NCBI GenBank assembly: GCA_017518735.1 | Contig: JAFWTY010000028.1 | Coordinates: forward strand, 79,542 to 143,541 | Source of the DNA: Lachnospiraceae bacterium | GTDB taxonomy: Bacteria > Bacillota > Clostridia > Lachnospirales > Lachnospiraceae | Length of the DNA: 64,000 nucleotides | Reading direction: 5' to 3' | Shown here: positions 42,590 through 50,912 of the stretch, piece by piece | How the letters are laid out: every line of letters starts with the position of its first letter | Position numbering within the stretch: position 1 is the first letter of the stretch | The notes under the pieces: generated by a model | What the model saw: the letters and a program-made list of their open reading frames with translations, nothing else | The model's database searches: none | Told to the model about the DNA's origin: nothing | Made by a program: the position numbers and the translations under genes

Positions 42590-44338
42590 TTACTTCTTAA
42601 TGCTGAACAATGTGCCGATAATGCCGCGTCCCAACGATGCTCCGACATTTCCGCCAAGGGTTTTTCCGAAGGATCCGCCGACGGATTTTCCAAGGCTCTT
42701 TCCGGCTTCACGACCAAGGGTTCCGGCTACGGAATTGGCAACAGATTTACCTGCACTCTTAACCGCACGCTGCTGGGCAGCTTTCTTTTTCTCTTCTTCT
42801 TTCTGTGCAGCGAGTGCGGCTTTTTCGGCAGCTTTCTGTTCTGCAAGTGCTGCCTTCTCTGCAGCCTTCTGTTCCGCGATTGCCTGACGCTCTGCTTCTT
42901 TCTGAGCAGCTATTTCCGCTCTCTCGGCAGCTTTTCTTTCCGCCTCGGCCTGACGCTGTGCTTCTTTCAATGCAGCAGCTTCTTCGGCCGCACGCTGTTT
43001 CTCCAGTTCGGCAACTTCTTTGGCTCTTTTTGCTTCTTCCGCATCGGAGATTGCCTTACGATTTAAGAATTCATATGCGGAATCACGATCAACGGTTTCC
43101 ACGTATTTCACATAAAGCATCTCAGATTTGATCTTGGAATCTCTGATTGCATTGTCGATGGCACCCATCTGAGACTGCGGAGGAAGAATGTTGCATTTTT
43201 GCACGATGGAAGGAACACCCTTCTCATCAAGTACGGATACAAGCGCTTCACCGATTCCGAGTTCCGTAAGGGTCGTAAACGTATCGAAATCAGGGTTCTC
43301 TCTGAAGGACTCCGCTGCGGCTTTGGCCGACTTTAATTCTGCGGGAGTATATGCACGAAGTGCATGCTGAATCTTGGTTCCGAGCTGACTTAATACGCCG
43401 TTCGGAATGTCCTTGGGATTCTGGGTAATGAAAAATACACCAACACCCTTGGAACGGATTAACTTCACAATCTGCTCAATCTTATCAAGAAGTGCCTTGG
43501 ATGCGGAATCAAAAAGCATATGAGCTTCATCGAAGAAGAATACGATCTTCGGTGCATCCAAATCGCCGGCTTCGGGAAGGGTTTCGTATAACTCGGAAAG
43601 CATCCAGAGAAGGAAGGTGGAATACATCGTAGGATTGTTTACAAGCTTCTGGCAGTCCAGAACATTGATGTTTCCTTTTCCGTTATAATCGCGTGACATC
43701 CAGTCACGAATATCCAGTGCCGGCTCTCCGAAGAAGAGATCTCCGCCTTCGGATTCAAGAGCGATGACGGAACGGATGATGGAGCCGAGGCTCTGTGAAG
43801 ACATATTGCCGTATGTTAAGCTGAAATCCTTAGCATGCTCGCCTACATAGGTTAACATCGAACGAAGGTCCTTCGTATCAATCAAAAGCAGTCCTTCGTC
43901 GTCTGCGATTTTAAAGATTACACTGAGAATTGCGGACTGGATTTCGTTTAAGCCTAAGATTCTGGATAAAAGAATCGGTCCCATTTCGCTGATGGTGGTA
44001 CGAAGAGGGAGACCTTTTTCACCGTATACATCCCAGAATACGGTAGGATACGATTTGAAGTTGAATCCTGCCTCGGCAAGACCGAAACGTTCGATTCTGC
44101 CTTTCATATCTTCTGTTTCAATACCGGGATTGCACATACCCGCAAGGTCGCCTTTGACATCGGCCAAAAATACGGGAACTCCGCGATCGGAGAAAGACTC
44201 GGCCAGAACTTTTAATGTAACCGTCTTACCGGTACCGGTTGCACCGGCAATCATACCGTGACGATTGGCCATTTTGGGTAAAATACTGACTTTTTCATCG
44301 CCTGATTTGGCGAACCAGATTTGATTTTCGTAGAACAT
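42590..44338 (-). CDS. HerA/DUF853-family ATPase with coiled-coil and Gly-rich tail
   Basis: A 582-residue protein. Residues about 20-400 form a HerA-like/DUF853 ATPase: Walker A AGATGTGKT, LADVKGDLAGM and Walker B-like KIVFFFDEAHMLFD, then FFITQNPKDIP (sensor). The C-terminal part is a long Ala/Glu/Lys coiled coil (about 420-520) and a Gly/Ser-rich end (GKSLGKSVGGSFGK...). Similar proteins occur widely in Firmicutes and Proteobacteria and act as DNA-translocating or unknown ATPases. No nuclease partner is next to it. Single-gene transcription with its own terminator. Confidence 0.9.
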   Translation of the reverse strand: MFYENQIWFAKSGDEKVSILPKMANRHGMIAGATGTGKTVTLKVLAESFSDRGVPVFLADVKGDLAGMCNPGIETEDMKGRIERFGLAEAGFNFKSYPTVFWDVYGEKGLPLRTTISEMGPILLSRILGLNEIQSAILSVIFKIADDEGLLLIDTKDLRSMLTYVGEHAKDFSLTYGNMSSQSLGSIIRSVIALESEGGDLFFGEPALDIRDWMSRDYNGKGNINVLDCQKLVNNPTMYSTFLLWMLSELYETLPEAGDLDAPKIVFFFDEAHMLFDSASKALLDKIEQIVKLIRSKGVGVFFITQNPKDIPNGVLSQLGTKIQHALRAYTPAELKSAKAAAESFRENPDFDTFTTLTELGIGEALVSVLDEKGVPSIVQKCNILPPQSQMGAIDNAIRDSKIKSEMLYVKYVETVDRDSAYEFLNRKAISDAEEAKRAKEVAELEKQRAAEEAAALKEAQRQAEAERKAAERAEIAAQKEAERQAIAEQKAAEKAALAEQKAAEKAALAAQKEEEKKKAAQQRAVKSAGKSVANSVAGTLGREAGKSLGKSVGGSFGKTLGGNVGASLGRGIIGTLFSIKK

Positions 44339-44512
44339 AGAAACCCCCTTTATTGTTTTTTGCCCTTTACGGGCTGTACCCTCATAACTACTTGTGCCAA
44401 AGTCCCCAATTATTCCTCTCGCACAACATATTTATTATACCATAAATGACTTCATTTTCCACATTTCCGGCATTCTTTTTGCCGGACTTTTCACATGCGG
44501 TTTCGAACAGCA

Positions 44513-45010
44513 TCAGAATCCGATATTCTCATCGATTTCTTTCAGTTCCACCAAGACATCCCCGGACGAGTCCACATCAATCATGGCATAGCTGGATTTG
44601 TGGCCGTACTGGCGCGGATAACCGATACTGCCCGGATTTACGACATGGATCCCGTCGATAACCTGATAGAACGGCATATGAGTATGTCCGAAAAGCGCAA
44701 AATCGCAGCCTCTGCTTTTTGCCTCATCAACGATGCGATGATAGCCCGATGAAACACTGTAATAGTGTCCGTGCGTGACAAAAAACTTCTTTCCGCCATA
44801 CTTAAACTCCCTTTCTTTCGGAAGTTGCGAGAAGAAATCATTGTTACCGGCTACCGCGGCAAAGGCACAATCCACATACTGTGAAAAAACATCCTCGCTT
44901 CCCTGGATGTCTCCACAGTGAATTACCATATCCACAGGTTTTACCGCCTTATACAGTTGAAAGAATTTCCGGTCGTTTCCATGCGTATCGCTGACCACAA
45001 GTATCTTCAT
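44513..45010 (-). CDS. YfcE-type metallophosphoesterase
   Basis: A 165-residue calcineurin-like phosphoesterase. Metal-binding motifs are VVSDTHGN, VIHCGDIQG, AGNNDF, HGHYYSV and FGHTHMP. This spacing and the short length match the YfcE/MJ0936 phosphodiesterases. The start is immediately after the RdgB stop (45011), so the two are coupled. Substrate likely a small phosphodiester; not more precise from sequence. Confidence 0.93.
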   Translation of the reverse strand: MKILVVSDTHGNDRKFFQLYKAVKPVDMVIHCGDIQGSEDVFSQYVDCAFAAVAGNNDFFSQLPKEREFKYGGKKFFVTHGHYYSVSSGYHRIVDEAKSRGCDFALFGHTHMPFYQVIDGIHVVNPGSIGYPRQYGHKSSYAMIDVDSSGDVLVELKEIDENIGF

Positions 45011-45613
45011 TTATCCGTTATTCTCCTCTTTTGAAAGAATCTCCCACATTTTCCGGAAAGCCTTTCCACGATGAGAAATCTGATTCTTCTCTTCCATCGG
45101 GAGTTCTCCGGAACTTACTTCATATCCTTCGGGACGAAAAATAGGATCATAGCCGAATCCGTTCGTTCCGCGTTCCTCGTATCCGATATAGCCTTCCATG
45201 GTCTCTCTGACTACAATTTCCTTACCGTCCGGCAAAACTGCAGCTACGGCACATACAAAACGCCCCGTACGCTCTTCCTTCGGTACACCATCGAGCCGTT
45301 CGATGATTGCGGCATTTTTGATGGAATACGGCGTATCTTCGCCCAGATAACGTGCGGAATAGATACCAGGTTCTTTATTCAGAGCATCCACTTCCAGACC
45401 GGAGTCGTCAGCCAGAACCAGTTCTTTACACTTTTCATGAATTGCTCTCGCTTTCAGCAGTGCATTTTCTTCAAAAGTGGTTCCGTTCTCTTCGACGTCG
45501 GTTTCCAGTCCGGCTTCCTTCATGGATAAGATTTCAATGTCATCATCATTCATAATGGATTTGATCTCACGAATCTTTCCCATGTTACCCGTTGCAACTA
45601 TTATTCTTTTCAT
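45011..45613 (-). CDS. rdgB: XTP/dITP (non-canonical purine NTP) pyrophosphatase RdgB
   Basis: A 200-residue HAM1/RdgB enzyme. It begins IIVATGNMGKIREIKSIM and has the conserved FEENALLKARAI, ADDSGLEVDALNKEPGIYSARY, and FGYDPIFRP motifs, with SHRGKAF near the end. It removes inosine and xanthosine triphosphates from the nucleotide pool, protecting DNA and RNA. It is the first gene of a two-gene unit with the phosphoesterase, a very common arrangement. Confidence 0.96.
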   Translation of the reverse strand: MKRIIVATGNMGKIREIKSIMNDDDIEILSMKEAGLETDVEENGTTFEENALLKARAIHEKCKELVLADDSGLEVDALNKEPGIYSARYLGEDTPYSIKNAAIIERLDGVPKEERTGRFVCAVAAVLPDGKEIVVRETMEGYIGYEERGTNGFGYDPIFRPEGYEVSSGELPMEEKNQISHRGKAFRKMWEILSKEENNG

Positions 45614-45836
45614 GTCAAAAAAGGCCTCCGAATTACGAGTTTATATTAAGAAGATTATGTAAACCAATATTCATTTGTTGCATTTCTCTTGTTGCAAAAA
45701 ATGTCAAGGTTTAGCCTTTGAATTATGTAAACTTCATTATGTTAACTATACCATATATCGAAAATTAAGTCCTGATATAATTATCTGATAGTTCTTGACT
45801 TTTCCGGTCATTATAGTCGCTATCGCTTACTGTGAC

Positions 45837-47018
45837 TCAATTTGCGGACTTTTCATTTGCGTCTTTTTCTCTCCTCGGCGGTTTCGGTCCGTTGTATTGC
45901 AAAAAATACGTCTTCATCATACCGTTATAGATTTTCCGGTTCTTATCAGCCTTTCTTCCAAGGTCATGTTCGGCATTTTCATACGATGTAATCAGGAACA
46001 TTGACCAGGAATCGAGATTTTTATACCGCTCTCCGATTGTCTGATAGAGTTTTGGAAGGGCCTGTTTTTCTTCCAGACGTTCGCCGTAAGGAGGGTTCGT
46101 GATAATGAATCCATACTTCTTGGGATGGGATAGTTTCGCTACATCTCTCGTCTGGAAATGAATATATTGATCTACGCCGGCTAATTTCGCGTTCTCTCTT
46201 GCGATACGAACCATCTCAGGGTCCAAATCATAGCCCTGAATATCCAAAAACTCCGCAGAGAGCGTCCTGTCTATCCGGTCATTTGCATCTTCCACACAGT
46301 CATACCAGAATTTCGACGGAATAATATGCTTCCAATTCTCTGCTGTAAAAGATCTGTCGAGTCCCGGAGCAATATTTGCTGCCATCATCGCAGCTTCAAT
46401 CGGAATGGTTCCGCTTCCGCAGAAGGGATCCACCAGAATTCTATCCTTCTTCCAGGGTGTCAGCATAATAAGAGCTGCAGCCAGGTTCTCTGCAATCGGT
46501 GCTTTTGCCGTCAGTTTCCGGTAACCGCGTTTATGTAACGATACACCTGTGGTATCGAGTGCAACCGTCACTTCATCATTTTTGAGAAATACTCTTACAG
46601 GAAATTCTTCGCCAGTCTCGGAAAACCATTCGATTCCGTAATGGGATTTCAGTCTTTCCACCATCGCTTTTTTCATGATGGACTGAATGTCGGAAGGAGA
46701 AAACAATTTGCTTTTTACACTTGCTGCTTTGGTTACCCAGAACTTCCCGTCCTTCGGGATAAAGGTTTCCCAGGGAAGACTTCTGGTGCCCTGAAACAAA
46801 TCTTCAAAAGTCTCGGCATGAAATGAGCCTACTTCAAGCAGAACTCTCTCTGCCGTGCGCAGGAAAATATTCCCATAGCAAATTGCCTGCGCATCGCCGA
46901 GGAAAGTCACTCTGCCGTCCGAAACCTGATCGATTTCGTAACCCAAATCAATTATTTCTCTTTTTAATACAGCCTCCAGACCGAAATGGCAGGGGGCAAT
47001 CAATCTCATAAGCTCCAT
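45837..47018 (-). CDS. THUMP-domain class I SAM-dependent 23S rRNA methyltransferase (YpsC/RlmL-like)
   Basis: A 393-residue protein. The N-terminal THUMP/ferredoxin-like region (about 1-155) is followed by a UPF0020 methylase with VDPFCGSGTIPIEAAMMAANIAPG, GYDLDPEMVRIARENAKLAGV and ITNPPYGERL (the NPPY motif). The likely product is N2-methylguanosine in 23S rRNA, as for YcbY/RlmL; the target position is not visible. An ATG at 47009 with GGAG 3 nt upstream is an alternative start to 47018. Confidence 0.92.
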   Translation of the reverse strand: MELMRLIAPCHFGLEAVLKREIIDLGYEIDQVSDGRVTFLGDAQAICYGNIFLRTAERVLLEVGSFHAETFEDLFQGTRSLPWETFIPKDGKFWVTKAASVKSKLFSPSDIQSIMKKAMVERLKSHYGIEWFSETGEEFPVRVFLKNDEVTVALDTTGVSLHKRGYRKLTAKAPIAENLAAALIMLTPWKKDRILVDPFCGSGTIPIEAAMMAANIAPGLDRSFTAENWKHIIPSKFWYDCVEDANDRIDRTLSAEFLDIQGYDLDPEMVRIARENAKLAGVDQYIHFQTRDVAKLSHPKKYGFIITNPPYGERLEEKQALPKLYQTIGERYKNLDSWSMFLITSYENAEHDLGRKADKNRKIYNGMMKTYFLQYNGPKPPRREKDANEKSAN

Positions 47019-47070
47019 GCTCCTATTTTACCTTTTTTGCCTTGTTTTTTCCAGCATTTTCGGGAAATAA

Positions 47071-47101
47071 AAAAGGTCGCAAAACATGTTTGCGACCTTT
47101 T
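47071..47101. terminator. Bidirectional intrinsic terminator
   Basis: A perfect 13-bp inverted repeat (AAAAGGTCGCAAA, loop ACATG) with A- and T-rich flanks. It ends the sugar ABC operon on the minus strand. Confidence 0.88.
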
Positions 47102-47134
47102 GTTAATCTTATGAAATTCAGATGCGCGTAATCA

Positions 47135-48022
47135 TTATCCCTTAACGGAACCGAGGGCTACACCACCAACGATGAATTTGGAAAGTGCAAGGTAAACCAC
47201 GATAACCGGGAAGATGGATAACAAAATCATCATGTAAACCTGACCCATATCAAACTTTAAGAAGTCTGCAGATCTTAATTTTGCAATCAAGATAGGTAAG
47301 GTTTTGTTCTCTTCGGACTTCAAAATGAGGGCCGGAGTAAAGTAATTGTTCCAGCTTCCTACGAAAGTGAAGATTGCCTGAACTGCGATAGCAGGTTTCA
47401 TCATCGGAAGTACGATGGTATTGAAGGTTCTGAATTCTCCGGAACCATCGATACGAGCTGCTTCCACGATCTGAATAGGTAAGGTGGAATCCATGTACTG
47501 CTTCATATAGAAGAATGTTACCGGTGCAGCAATGGAAGGTAAAATCAAAGGTACAAAAGTATCAGTAAGATGAACAACTCTCATTAACTTAATGAAACCA
47601 AGTGCACTTACCTGTGTAGGAATGGTCATGATCAACAGGATAAATGTAAAGAGGACTCCCTTAAGTTTGAAATCATATGCATGGATTGCATAAGCTGACA
47701 AAGTTGAGAAGTATGTACAAAGTACTGCTGTACCACCGGAAATAATGATGGAGTTCAGCATACCTCTCCAGATTGTCAAACTGGAGTTGTGCATCAAGTT
47801 GTAAAAGTTCTTAAAGAAGTAGTTTCCGGGCAGGACTCGGAAAGATCCCATTGAAAGGTCTGCACGTGATCTACTTGCGTTGATAAACAACAGATAGAAC
47901 CAAATTAAGCAAAGTAAGCAGATCAGAACAAGAACGATGTTTGCAACAACTCTTCTTGCGCGGATACCTCCGGTTACTTTCTCTTTGTCCATCTGGAGTT
48001 GCATAGCATTATCTTTTCCCAT
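47135..48022 (-). CDS. Carbohydrate ABC transporter permease (MalG type)
   Basis: A 295-residue CUT1 inner-membrane permease with six helices and a normal EAA loop (EAARIDGSGEFRTFNTIVLPM). It ends VGGVALGSVKG, a typical C-terminal form. It works with the MalF-type permease upstream and the binding protein at 49077-50480. No ATPase gene is present; a shared MsmX/MsmK-type ATPase elsewhere is usual for this family. The divergent cellobiose phosphorylase suggests cellobiose or cellodextrins as substrate. Confidence 0.93.
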   Translation of the reverse strand: MGKDNAMQLQMDKEKVTGGIRARRVVANIVLVLICLLCLIWFYLLFINASRSRADLSMGSFRVLPGNYFFKNFYNLMHNSSLTIWRGMLNSIIISGGTAVLCTYFSTLSAYAIHAYDFKLKGVLFTFILLIMTIPTQVSALGFIKLMRVVHLTDTFVPLILPSIAAPVTFFYMKQYMDSTLPIQIVEAARIDGSGEFRTFNTIVLPMMKPAIAVQAIFTFVGSWNNYFTPALILKSEENKTLPILIAKLRSADFLKFDMGQVYMMILLSIFPVIVVYLALSKFIVGGVALGSVKG

Positions 48023-48037
48023 AGTCTATTCTCCTCC

Positions 48038-48958
48038 TTAATCTTCCTTCTGAGTAGATACCTTGTAAACGATCATACTCAGAACACCGGTAATGATGAA
48101 CAGAACAACGGAAAGTGCACCGCCGACACCGTAGTTAACGTTACCGGAAATATTATTATTCAAGAACATAATCAGAGTGGTTGTACTATCTGCAGGAGTA
48201 CCGGCACCGTTCGTCAAAATCTGAGGAACATCGAACATCTGCAAACCACCGATTAAGGAAGTGATTACTACGTATACGAGAATCGGACGAAGAAGCGGAA
48301 GTGTGATTCTCCAGAATACCTGGGTCGGTGTAGCACCGTCAACTTCAGCAGCTTCGTACAGTGATTGGTCAATACCCAACATACCGGCCATCAACAGGAT
48401 GGTTGTGTTACCGAACCACATAAGGAAGTTCATGAAACCAACCAGCGAACGGCTGGATAATGTGTAACGGAAGAAACGGAACGGCTCACCTTCGGGAACG
48501 ATATTAAGAGCCATTAATAATCCGTTTACAGGACCGTTGTCATCAAACAAGGTGAAGAACAACATTGAGAATGCGGATGCCATGATCAGGTTCGGCAGGT
48601 AGATGATTACCTTGTAAACCGCTGCTGCTTTCAGACGAAGTCTTGCATCGGAGAACCAAGCACCGAGTAAGAGTGATACAGCAATTTGCGGAATGAAACC
48701 GATAATCCACATAATCAAAGTATTCAAACTATATTTAAGTAATAATTTACCCGAGAACAGGGCAATGTAGTTTTTTATGCCATAGAAATAGGGACCGTAA
48801 TCTTTGATACCCTTTTCATAATATTCAAAAAATCCGTAATAGAATGTAGTTACAAGGGGAACTAACTGAAAGAATAAATAGGTGACAAAAAAAGGAATAA
48901 GGAAAATGTAGCCCCATTTATTAAAGCTGACCACTTTCCCTTTCTTTACTTGACTCAT
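48038..48958 (-). CDS. Sugar ABC transporter permease (MalF type)
   Basis: A 306-residue CUT1 permease with six helices and an EAA loop (EAAEVDGATPTQVFWRITLPLLRP) matching the consensus. It follows the binding protein by 118 nt and precedes the MalG-type gene by 15 nt. Its N-terminal tail is basic. Role: forms the channel of a cellodextrin-type importer (inferred from the adjacent phosphorylase). Confidence 0.93.
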   Translation of the reverse strand: MSQVKKGKVVSFNKWGYIFLIPFFVTYLFFQLVPLVTTFYYGFFEYYEKGIKDYGPYFYGIKNYIALFSGKLLLKYSLNTLIMWIIGFIPQIAVSLLLGAWFSDARLRLKAAAVYKVIIYLPNLIMASAFSMLFFTLFDDNGPVNGLLMALNIVPEGEPFRFFRYTLSSRSLVGFMNFLMWFGNTTILLMAGMLGIDQSLYEAAEVDGATPTQVFWRITLPLLRPILVYVVITSLIGGLQMFDVPQILTNGAGTPADSTTTLIMFLNNNISGNVNYGVGGALSVVLFIITGVLSMIVYKVSTQKED

Positions 48959-49076
48959 ATAATGCGCACCCTCCGTTTCATTGTTTTTGCATTGCTTAAA
49001 TAAAAAAAGTTGTGTGTGCCTGCCCCTTTCGGGACAGGCACACGGTCCTTTTTAACCTAATTCTTCAAGTGAAAAA

Positions 49077-50480
49077 TTACTGTAATCCAGGAACTTTTTC
49101 TTTAACTTTCTGCTCGAACTGTGCATAAGCGTCATCATAGGAAAGTTTTCCATCGAAGTACTCATCCATAGCAAGCTGAATCTGCTCGTTAAAGTACTGA
49201 TCGTTCTCGGTCATTACGGATACATCGATCTGATCGATGCACTTGCTGAAGATAGCGTAAGGGTTCTGGCCACCAAGAATCTTGTTACCAAAGTTAGGAT
49301 CGTTAGCATACTGAGCTGCAAGTTCCTTGCTGTTGCAGTCCTGGCTCTGCTCTTCAACGAGTTTCTTAAGAACGTCCTTGTCAAGAGTCATGGTCTTAAC
49401 AACGTCGGAGCAAGTCTTGATGTTATCAGTGTTAGCACCTACACAGATCCAGGTACCGCCCCAGTAATGAGCCTGAGGTCCCTGGCAAAGTCCCCAACCA
49501 CCTTTTTCAGCGATGGACTCTACATCGTCGCTCTCATCATAACCCATGCAGAAGTTGAAGTACCAAGCGGGTCCGAATACGCAGAATGTAGTGTTCTTGT
49601 TGAATGCATCTTCAGTGTTCCAAAGGTCACCGGTCTTGGTCTGCTTAGCATCAACCATTCTCTTGGACATGTCGATCCACTTCTTGATGCTCTCATCGAG
49701 GTTGATCTTGTTGTCAACTACCCAAGGAGTAGATACGTTGTTGGAGAATACACGATAAGTTGTTGATGCACGCGGAGTCATCAAGTAACCAGCGTCTTTC
49801 ATCTTGCCAGCAACTTCTTCGAACTTATCCCAATCAGATACAGCTGCCTGTACGGTATCAGGATCATCGGAACCAAGAACTTCCTTAGCGATTTCGCGGT
49901 TGTAGATCATACCAGCACCGCAGGTCTGCCAAGAAGATCCGTAAAGAACACCATCGGAGGTAACAACCTGCTGAGTGTAAGCGAACTGATCAGCAAGTTC
50001 TTCGTTGGTAATACCAAGCTCGCCAAGAGGAAGTGCAACACCGTCGATGGTGTACTTCTTAGCGTAGTCAGCTTCAACTAAGAAAAGGTCCATGTCATCG
50101 CCATTCTTGATTGCATCATCAAGAGATTTCTGATAAGCACCGTCGGTAGAAGGAGTCTGCTTGAAAACAACCTTGAGGTCGCCAAGTTTTCCTTCAAGAG
50201 GGAACTTCTCGTTTCCATCTTCGTCAGTAACCTTGGTGTAATCTACACCGGGCATATACTGCCAGAAGAAGTCTTTCCATTCATCATTCCATACATAGAT
50301 GGTAAGGGTGTCACCGGTATCCTCAAGAGTTTCAACGTCAACAACGTTTCCAGCATCTCCAGGAACGATAGAACCGGTCTCAGAAGGCTGAGTGCTTTCT
50401 TCAGCTTTCTTGTTGCAGCCTGCAAGTAATGCAGCTACCATAGCAGTGGATAACAATACACTTAATAATTTCTTTTTCAC
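49077..50480 (-). CDS. Extracellular solute-binding lipoprotein (CUT1 family 1)
   Basis: A 467-residue lipoprotein with signal peptide and lipobox LLAGC (Cys about residue 22). The mature protein is a two-lobe SBP_bac_1-type fold with TLTIYVWNDEWKDFF, FLVEADYAKKY, and YNREIAKEVLG features. It should bind oligosaccharides outside the cell and deliver them to the permease pair. The start is GTG at 50480, preceded by GGAGG. The promoter upstream is strong. The substrate is inferred as cello-oligosaccharide from the divergent GH94 gene. Confidence 0.93.
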   Translation of the reverse strand: MKKKLLSVLLSTAMVAALLAGCNKKAEESTQPSETGSIVPGDAGNVVDVETLEDTGDTLTIYVWNDEWKDFFWQYMPGVDYTKVTDEDGNEKFPLEGKLGDLKVVFKQTPSTDGAYQKSLDDAIKNGDDMDLFLVEADYAKKYTIDGVALPLGELGITNEELADQFAYTQQVVTSDGVLYGSSWQTCGAGMIYNREIAKEVLGSDDPDTVQAAVSDWDKFEEVAGKMKDAGYLMTPRASTTYRVFSNNVSTPWVVDNKINLDESIKKWIDMSKRMVDAKQTKTGDLWNTEDAFNKNTTFCVFGPAWYFNFCMGYDESDDVESIAEKGGWGLCQGPQAHYWGGTWICVGANTDNIKTCSDVVKTMTLDKDVLKKLVEEQSQDCNSKELAAQYANDPNFGNKILGGQNPYAIFSKCIDQIDVSVMTENDQYFNEQIQLAMDEYFDGKLSYDDAYAQFEQKVKEKVPGLQ

Positions 50481-50569
50481 TTTTAGTTTTCCTCCTCTAT
50501 TATTATAGTGTAGTGAATAGGTTTCTGCTTCCGAGAAATAGGTTATGCCCTATCTTCATCAGCAAGGTC

Positions 50570-50598
50570 ATTATATATCAATTTATCCATAATGACAA
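50570..50598 (-). promoter_or_regulatory. Sigma-A promoter of the sugar ABC operon
   Basis: On the minus strand: -35 TTGTCA (50593-50598), a 17-bp spacer and -10 TATAAT (50570-50575), about 90 nt before the GTG start. Confidence 0.75.
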
Positions 50599-50688
50599 GA
50601 GAAAAAGTGTGAAAAATGTTCAAAAGTATCAACTTTGTATAGACTTTCCAATTTTTCGTTCATTTTTTGTTCATATTTTCGATACTTA

Positions 50689-50729
50689 TTGTTCATAATT
50701 TGTTCTTGAAACGTTTTTATTATGAACAA
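50689..50729. promoter_or_regulatory. Candidate operator region between ABC operon and cellobiose phosphorylase
   Basis: A perfect 10-bp inverted repeat TTGTTCATAA...TTATGAACAA (arms 50689-50698 and 50720-50729) that surrounds a LacI/CcpA-like core GAAACGTTTTT near 50707-50717. It lies between the two divergent promoters and could control both. No regulator gene is adjacent. Confidence 0.45.
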
Positions 50730-50786
50730 AATTTATCCCATTTAAAGGACTTAACAGAAAATTAAAAGAAAAAGAATTCTATCCCA

Positions 50787-50816
50787 TTGCGAAAGGCGGG
50801 AAATATATTGTATAAT
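50787..50816 (+). promoter_or_regulatory. Promoter of cellobiose phosphorylase
   Basis: Consensus -10 TATAAT at 50811-50816 and a weaker -35 TTGCGA at 50787-50792, with an 18-bp spacer, about 100 nt before the ATG at 50913. Confidence 0.65.
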
Positions 50817-50912
50817 TCAACGTATACGAGGTTTTTGCAAGGTTTTCCGAATAATACGGGCCGCCAAACGAAACCCCGTAAGCAAAAACTATAATATAAA
50901 GGAGAAACAGGT

